A stretch of DNA of 64,000 bases from Candidatus Pelagibacter sp. (GTDB lineage: Bacteria > Pseudomonadota > Alphaproteobacteria > Pelagibacterales > Pelagibacteraceae), in the NCBI GenBank assembly GCA_028101445.1, contig JAOHKR010000002.1, positions 45,127 to 109,126 on the forward strand, read 5' to 3'. The notes below the pieces were generated by a model, which saw only the letters and a list, made by a program, of their open reading frames with translations, was not told where the DNA came from and ran no database searches. Below are positions 59,577 through 64,000 of the stretch, in pieces (position 1 is the stretch's first letter; each line of letters begins with the position of its first letter). A program made the translations under genes and the position numbers.

Positions 59577-60467
59577 ATGGATTGGGATAAATTAAAAATT
59601 TTTCATACAGTTGCAGAAGCCTCGAGTTTTACAAAAGCTTCTACGATATTAAATCTAAGCCAATCTGCAATAAGCCGCCAAATACAAGCTCTTGAGAGTG
59701 ATTTAAAAGTTCAGCTTTTTGAAAGACATGCAAGAGGACTAGTTCTTACTGAAAATGGAGAATATCTCTATAAGTCCGCACATGAAGTTATATCAAAACT
59801 TAAAGATGTAGAAGCTAATCTAAGCGGTCATAAAGATAAACTGAATGGAAAGCTCACCGTAACCACCGTTGTAAGTTTCGGAACTACTTGGTTAACACCA
59901 AGGATTAAAGAATTTATGGATCTTCATCCTGAAATTGAGATCGAATTAATATTTGATGATAAAGAACTTGATTTAAGTACACGCCAAGCCGATGTAGCCA
60001 TCAGAATGAGAAGACCTACTCAGTTAAATTTAATTCAAAAAAAGTTTGTTAATTTTAACTATCATATTTATGGTTCAAACGAATATTTAGAAAAAAATAG
60101 TTATCCAAAAACTTTAAAAGATTTAGATAAACATAAATTTATTACTTACGGTAAAGGAGCGCCATCACCAGTTTATAATCCTGACTGGGTTTTAAAACTT
60201 GGTGCTAAAGAAGGTAAAAAAAGAAAATCAATCATGAAAGTTAACAGTGTATACGGTTTACTTTTGGCTGTTCAGAGCGGTGTTGGGCTAGCAGCAATTC
60301 CTGATTATATAGCTCATAATGTTAATAATATAACTAAAGTTTTGCCTAACGAAACTGGAAAACCAACCGAAACACATTTTGTTTATCCCGCATCTTTAAA
60401 AACAAATGCTAGATTAATAGCTTTTAGAAATTTTATTTTTAGTAAGGTTAATGAATGGAAATTTTAG
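59577..60467 (+). CDS. LysR family transcriptional regulator
   Basis: A 296-aa regulator. The N-terminal helix-turn-helix is classic: WDKLKIFHTVAEASSFTKASTILNLSQSAISRQIQALESDLKVQLFERHARGLVLTENGEYLY (residues 2-63). The effector domain begins around residue 90 (LTVTTVVSFGTTWLTPRIKEFMDLHPEIEIELIFDD) and ends with a typical GVGLAAIPDYIA region. Target unknown; it follows acuI by 20 bases in the same direction, so a regulator of the neighbouring genes is possible. Its 3' end overlaps the protease gene by 13 bases. Confidence 0.93.
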   Translation: MDWDKLKIFHTVAEASSFTKASTILNLSQSAISRQIQALESDLKVQLFERHARGLVLTENGEYLYKSAHEVISKLKDVEANLSGHKDKLNGKLTVTTVVSFGTTWLTPRIKEFMDLHPEIEIELIFDDKELDLSTRQADVAIRMRRPTQLNLIQKKFVNFNYHIYGSNEYLEKNSYPKTLKDLDKHKFITYGKGAPSPVYNPDWVLKLGAKEGKKRKSIMKVNSVYGLLLAVQSGVGLAAIPDYIAHNVNNITKVLPNETGKPTETHFVYPASLKTNARLIAFRNFIFSKVNEWKF

Positions 60468-61573
60468 TATCATTTATTTTACCCTTTGTATTACTATTAA
60501 CTGTAGTTGTTTTTATTCATGAGTATGGGCACTATTATTTTGCTAAAAAATATGGTGTTGGCGTAACTGATTTTTCTATCGGATTTGGAAAAGAATTATT
60601 TGGTTTTAACGACAAAGCAGGAACAAGATGGAAATTCTGCGCTATCCCACTTGGTGGATATGTCAAATTTTTTGGTGATAGAAATGTGTTTAGTCAAGCT
60701 GAGCAAGATGAATTACTTAAAGAGTATAGTGAGGAGGATCAAAAAAAGCTTTTTGTAGTTAAACCTATTTATCAAAGATCTTTAATTGTAGCTGCAGGAC
60801 CTTTCGCTAACTTTGTTTTAGCAATACTTATATTTACTTTTATCTACATGTTTGCTGGTAAGGATTTTACGCCAGCACAAATTCAAGAAGTGCAAAAGGA
60901 TAGCCCCGCATTTGTGGCTGGAATTAAAAATGGAGATATAATCGCATCTATTGATAACAATAAAGTTAACAGCATTATGGAAGTGTCCACTTTTATAAAC
61001 GCATCTACAAATGATCAAATTAATATAGAAGTCTTAAGAAATGAGGAGACATTAACTTTCTCAGTGATGCCAAAATCATTTGAAGGCAAAGATACGCTTG
61101 GTAATACAATCAATAAGAAGATTATTGGTATAAAAATTTCACCCCTTAATGATGAAATTAATAGAGAGAGATTGGGCCCCGCTTCAGCACTATTTTACGC
61201 CGTTAAAGAAACTTATTTTGTAACAAAAACCTCACTTGATTTTGTGGTTGCATTATTCAAAGGAAAAGGAGACACCAAGCAACTTGGAGGACCGATTAAG
61301 ATTGCTAAAATTACCGGTCAAGTTTCTAAGCATGGTGTGGTTGCATTTTTAAGCATCATGGCCTACATCTCAATAAGTTTAGGGTTTATAAATCTATTTC
61401 CAATCCCAATGCTTGATGGAGGACACTTAATGTTTTACACTTTTGAAAAAATATTAGGAAAACCTCTTACTCAAAAAACGCAGGAAGGTTTTTTTCGAAT
61501 CGGGCTATTTTTACTGATTTCACTAATGTTTTTTACTACTTTTCAAGACCTTAGAGATTTAGGCTTGTTTTAA
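60455..61573 (+). CDS. rseP: RIP metalloprotease RseP (site-2 protease family)
   Basis: A 372-aa membrane zinc protease. The active-site HEYGH (His22, Glu23, His26) is in the first helix, VVVFIHEYGHYYFAKKYGV, and the LDG motif (FPIPMLDGGHLMFYTFEKILGKP) is near the C-terminus. A single PDZ domain lies between (IQEVQKDSPAFVAGIKNGDIIASIDNNKV). It cleaves transmembrane proteins, such as anti-sigma factors or signal peptides. Unlike E. coli RseP, only one PDZ copy is clear. The start at 60455 lies inside the LysR gene and suits the first helix. Confidence 0.95.
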   Translation: MEILVSFILPFVLLLTVVVFIHEYGHYYFAKKYGVGVTDFSIGFGKELFGFNDKAGTRWKFCAIPLGGYVKFFGDRNVFSQAEQDELLKEYSEEDQKKLFVVKPIYQRSLIVAAGPFANFVLAILIFTFIYMFAGKDFTPAQIQEVQKDSPAFVAGIKNGDIIASIDNNKVNSIMEVSTFINASTNDQINIEVLRNEETLTFSVMPKSFEGKDTLGNTINKKIIGIKISPLNDEINRERLGPASALFYAVKETYFVTKTSLDFVVALFKGKGDTKQLGGPIKIAKITGQVSKHGVVAFLSIMAYISISLGFINLFPIPMLDGGHLMFYTFEKILGKPLTQKTQEGFFRIGLFLLISLMFFTTFQDLRDLGLF

Positions 61574-61615
61574 GCCACTTTTATTGATCAAAAAAGTCAA
61601 TAAAATAGGGGCTTA
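61571..61615 (+). terminator. Probable terminator after rseP
   Basis: A long hairpin begins with the rseP stop codon: TAAGCC / GGCTTA as outer stem and TTTTATTGA / TCAATAAAA as inner stem, separated by a small internal loop. Only a short T tract follows (TTTGG), so it may be a weak terminator or a 3' stability element. Confidence 0.55.
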
Positions 61616-61720
61616 TTTGGCACACAATATCTAGTGTTGATATTTACGTGAAACACCAAATTATTGTTGATTTTGCTGGATTTTTGTAGAGATTAGAAAA
61701 TAACCAAAAAAGGGGCATAA

Positions 61721-61996
61721 ATGAACAAAAAACAACTAGTAGCTAAAATATCAACAACTTTGGGTCAAAGTAAAGCTGATGCTGAAAGAACTTTCGATTC
61801 AATAACGACTATTATTTTAGATGCATTGAAAAATGACGATACTGTTAAAATAGCTGGATTTGGTACTTATAAAGTAGCAAAAAGAAAAGCTAGAGTAGGC
61901 AGAAATCCAAGAACTGGTGAGTCAATTCAAATATCAGCATCTCAAAAAGTTAAGTTTTTACCAGCTAAAAGCTTAAAAGAAATGTTTAATAAATAG
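61721..61996 (+). CDS. hup: HU family DNA-binding protein
   Basis: A 91-aa histone-like protein: MNKKQLVAKISTTLGQSKADAERTFDSI, then LKNDDTVKIAGFGTYKVAKRKARVGRNPRTGESIQISASQKVKFLPAKSLKEMFN. The GFGTF/Y-x-V-x-x-R-x-A-R-x-G-R-N-P-x-T-G motif, with the proline that intercalates into DNA at the arm tip, is intact. It compacts and bends chromosomal DNA. It has its own leader of about 145 bases and a hairpin on either side, so it is transcribed alone. AAAAAGGGG precedes the ATG. Confidence 0.97.
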   Translation: MNKKQLVAKISTTLGQSKADAERTFDSITTIILDALKNDDTVKIAGFGTYKVAKRKARVGRNPRTGESIQISASQKVKFLPAKSLKEMFNK

Positions 61997-62005
61997 ACAT
62001 TTTCA

Positions 62006-62039
62006 TTTAATAGCTCTCATAATTTTGAGAGCTATTAAA
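62006..62039 (+). terminator. Terminator hairpin after the HU gene
   Basis: A perfect stem TTTAATAGCTCTC / GAGAGCTATTAAA (13 bp, extendable by one A-T pair) with a 6-base AT-rich loop. There is no downstream T run, so it could be a bidirectional terminator or stability element. It lies 10 bases after the HU stop. Confidence 0.65.
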
Positions 62040-62155
62040 TATCTGCATACCTTTCATACTCTCAAAACATTGCGTTTTCATCATAGCTAATAACAAGTCA
62101 TATCGTTACCCATTTAAAAAAACCTTAAATAAAAGAAACTCAACAAAGGAGTTTT

Positions 62156-63448
62156 ATGAATAAACATTTATTAAAAATAATATTAAGTATTACTGCTTTC
62201 TTTAGTTTTTCGGGAATCGCAATTGCCGAAACCACTATGTCTGCAGAAGGTCAGTACATTTTCAATTCTTTAGCTTTCTACATCGGAGGAGTTTTAGTAG
62301 CCTTTATGGCAGCTGGTTTCTGTATGTTAGAAAGTGGTTTAGTAACTACTAAAAGTGTATCATCAATTGGAGCTAAGAATATTGGGAAATTTGCGATCTG
62401 TTCGATAATTTTCTTTTTATTTGGTTACAATGTTGCATACGGTATTCCAGAAGGTGGATACATAGGATCATTTACAACATGGAGCGCTGGTTCTGAAATA
62501 GGTACTGGATATTCAGACAGTTCTGATTGGTTCTTTCAAACAATGTTTGTTTGCGCAACTGTTTCGATCGTTTCTGGAGCGGTAGCTGAGAGAATTAAAA
62601 TTTGGCCTTTCTTTGCTTTTGCAGTGATAATGTCAGGAGTAATCTATCCAATTTCTATGGGTTGGCAATGGGGAGGCGGCTGGTTAAGCGCAGCTGGCTT
62701 TTCTGATTTTGCAGGTTCAACCTTAGTACACGCATGCGGAGGTGCAGCGGCTTTAGCTGGAGTAATCGTACTAGGAGCAAGAGAAGGACGATTTACTTCA
62801 AGTGGTGGAAAAAGAATAATGGTACCATTTGCTGCATCCAGTATTCCATTAGTAACCCTAGGTACATTTTTACTTTGGTTTGGCTGGTTTGGCTTTAATG
62901 GTTTTAGTCAACTTGCTATGGGTACATTTGATGATGTAAATGCAATATCAAAAATTGCAGTTAACACACACTTAGCTGGTGCTGCTGGTACAGTTACAGG
63001 AGCAGCAGTAACAAGACTTATCGGAGGTAAAACGGATATCATTATGATGTTGAACGGAGCCTTAGCAGGTCTTGTAGCAATTACAGCAGAACCACTGACT
63101 CCAACACCTGGAATAGCAATAGTAATTGGTTCAATAGGTGCATTGATTATGTATTTTGGAACTAAAATGTTAGAAAATTTTGGTATAGATGATGTAGTTG
63201 GAGCAATTCCAGTACACATGTTTGCTGGAATATTTGGAACATTAGTAGTGCCACTAACTAATAGTGATACATCTTTTGGAATTCAGCTAGTAGGAACCTT
63301 ATCAGTATGTGTATTTAGTTTTGTGCTTTCATACTTAGTTTTCAAAGCCTTAAAAGCAACAGTAGGTTTGAGAATAAGTAAAGCAGCAGAAAAACAAGGT
63401 ACGGATAAGTCTGAAATAGGTGTTACTGCTTATTCAATTAGAGATTAA
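62156..63448 (+). CDS. amtB: Ammonium transporter
   Basis: A 430-aa Amt family channel with a signal peptide (1-24, ending AIA-E) and eleven helices. Hallmarks include FMAAGFCMLESGLVTTKSVSSIGAKNIGKF, GDWFFQ-like DSSDWFFQTMFVCATVSIVSGAVAERIK, DFAGSTLVHACGGAAALAGVIVLGAREGRF (first pore histidine), LWFGWFGFNGFSQ, NTHLAGAAGTVTGA and DDVVGAIPVHMFAGIFG with the second histidine. It scavenges ammonium, a key nitrogen source in the ocean. No glnK beside it. AAAGGAG before the ATG; terminator follows. Confidence 0.97.
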   Translation: MNKHLLKIILSITAFFSFSGIAIAETTMSAEGQYIFNSLAFYIGGVLVAFMAAGFCMLESGLVTTKSVSSIGAKNIGKFAICSIIFFLFGYNVAYGIPEGGYIGSFTTWSAGSEIGTGYSDSSDWFFQTMFVCATVSIVSGAVAERIKIWPFFAFAVIMSGVIYPISMGWQWGGGWLSAAGFSDFAGSTLVHACGGAAALAGVIVLGAREGRFTSSGGKRIMVPFAASSIPLVTLGTFLLWFGWFGFNGFSQLAMGTFDDVNAISKIAVNTHLAGAAGTVTGAAVTRLIGGKTDIIMMLNGALAGLVAITAEPLTPTPGIAIVIGSIGALIMYFGTKMLENFGIDDVVGAIPVHMFAGIFGTLVVPLTNSDTSFGIQLVGTLSVCVFSFVLSYLVFKALKATVGLRISKAAEKQGTDKSEIGVTAYSIRD

Positions 63449-63477
63449 AACTTATTTTCCCTCAATAAGTTTAATAA

Positions 63478-63508
63478 AAAAAAGGCCCGAGTAATCGGGC
63501 CTTTTTTA
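63478..63508 (+). terminator. Rho-independent terminator of amtB
   Basis: A perfect 13-bp stem AAAAAAGGCCCGA / TCGGGCCTTTTTT with a GTAA loop. The A-rich left arm and T-rich right arm make it effective for both the amtB transcript and the leftward gene that ends just beyond. Confidence 0.92.
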
Positions 63509-63509
63509 T

Positions 63510-64000
63510 TTATGTTTCATTTTCATCCCAAAGCTTTTTCCAATTCATATTAGGAGATAAACCAAAAATAGAGTTTACATTTGTACAGTGCATGGCAAGA
63601 GAAGGAATAGGTGATAAACATAATTCTTTCTCGTAAATTTTATGTAATGGTGTTTCAAATGGAGAATGTTCATTTCCAGCCATTAACAACAATTCATTCC
63701 AATATTTATTAATTAAATCCTTGCTGGTTAAAAAGGTTAGTAGAGACTCGTTTACAGTTCTCCAATGATAATTATTACCAATTAAAATATTTGAATTATC
63801 TAATTTTTTATAAAGATAAGGATAATCTACAGGACAAAGGAATAGTTCACGGTCTAGTTCAGTGGCAATTTTTTCATATGTACTAACCATTTCAATTATA
63901 GTCTCCTTTTTATGAATATAATCATCTTCAACAAAATATACTAAATCATTAGATTTTTCTTTAGCAATATTAAAAGAGGTTAAAATACTTGCCATTGTGG
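63510..64000 (-). CDS. Glycosyltransferase-like protein (3' part only)
   Basis: The frame is open at the right window edge, so the N-terminus is missing; only the last 163 or so residues are seen. NDLVYFVEDDYIHKKETIIEMVSTYEKI has an E-D-D motif and a Y-x-H segment resembling the D-x-D region of GT-A fold glycosyltransferases. The rest (LFLCPVDYPYLYKKL, NNYHWRTVNESLLTFLTSKDLI and ETPLHKIYEKELCLSPIPSLAMHCTNVNS) is consistent with a small family of sugar-transfer proteins found in surface polysaccharide loci. The assignment rests on this one motif, and no partner gene is visible. Confidence 0.55.
   Translation of the reverse strand, partial: TMASILTSFNIAKEKSNDLVYFVEDDYIHKKETIIEMVSTYEKIATELDRELFLCPVDYPYLYKKLDNSNILIGNNYHWRTVNESLLTFLTSKDLINKYWNELLLMAGNEHSPFETPLHKIYEKELCLSPIPSLAMHCTNVNSIFGLSPNMNWKKLWDENET

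Noticed and set aside
61616..61640. A sigma54-type promoter before the HU gene (TGGCAC element)
   Set aside because: The downstream half should be a TTGC at fixed spacing, but the sequence reads ATCT; this is a chance match.
1..64000. CRISPR array, insertion sequence, prophage or tRNA gene
   Set aside because: Reading both strands I saw no regular repeat-spacer arrangement, no transposase or integrase, no phage gene, and no cloverleaf-like sequence in the few intergenic gaps; a tRNA scan could still be run to confirm.

Overview
This 64 kb window looks like chromosome from a streamlined marine alphaproteobacterium of the SAR11 clade (Pelagibacterales). The reasons are very AT-rich DNA, genes that abut or overlap by 1-4 bases, almost no intergenic space, a tandem glycine riboswitch in front of gcvT, two full branched-chain amino acid (Liv/HAAT) ABC transporters, a TTT transporter, allantoin catabolism, acuI and AmtB. 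The placement is inferred from gene content; no rRNA or other taxonomic marker is present. I see no tRNA, rRNA, CRISPR array, insertion sequence or phage gene.

Layout. 1-3.5 kb: a phosphatase fragment, CcdA, ribokinase, glutaredoxin and a LysE exporter. 3.5-9.4 kb: a Liv-type ABC importer (binding protein, two permeases, two ATPases) overlapping an AzlC/AzlD exporter pair. 9.4-12.3 kb: surface genes (an inverse-autotransporter beta-barrel, a secreted Gly/Thr/Ala-rich protein, a secreted hydrolase) and a class II aldolase remnant. 12.4-17.2 kb: an NCS1 permease facing the allantoin genes allA, alc and puuE, then glutarate hydroxylase glaH. 17.3-20.3 kb: a TctCBA transporter. 20.4-23.4 kb: an outer-membrane barrel with a frameshifted signal peptide, DoxX, AbrB-like and ProC-like genes. 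23.4-28.4 kb: the second Liv operon. 28.4-31.3 kb: CsaA, DUF4396, and a small redox set (cytochrome b561, DUF411, cytochrome c). 31.3-35.4 kb: acnA-prpD. 35.4-39.2 kb: renalase-like, TerC, a frameshifted MATE gene and EamA. 39.3-43.8 kb: riboswitch-gcvTHP.

43.8-57.4 kb is rich in genes that elsewhere go with light and oxidative stress: a FAD oxidoreductase-DUF1365-cyclopropane synthase-DUF3833 operon, SDR, TspO, HPP, MsrA, an FeS-BCP-type photolyase, a DUF393-DUF2256 pair, and a second photolyase-family protein whose FAD domain comes first and whose C-terminal part resembles the photolyase alpha/beta domain, as if circularly permuted. 57.4-64 kb holds hisI, folE, acuI, a LysR regulator, the RseP protease, HU, AmtB and the end of a glycosyltransferase-like gene.

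The most notable points are the apparently permuted photolyase with its DUF2256 neighbour, two single-base frameshifts (outer-membrane barrel and MATE), the allantoin and glutarate catabolic block with two transporters, the inverse autotransporter without a passenger, a near-identical TTAATTAATTAA leader in front of three substrate-binding-protein genes, and three small genes or remnants (39, 44 and 54 aa).
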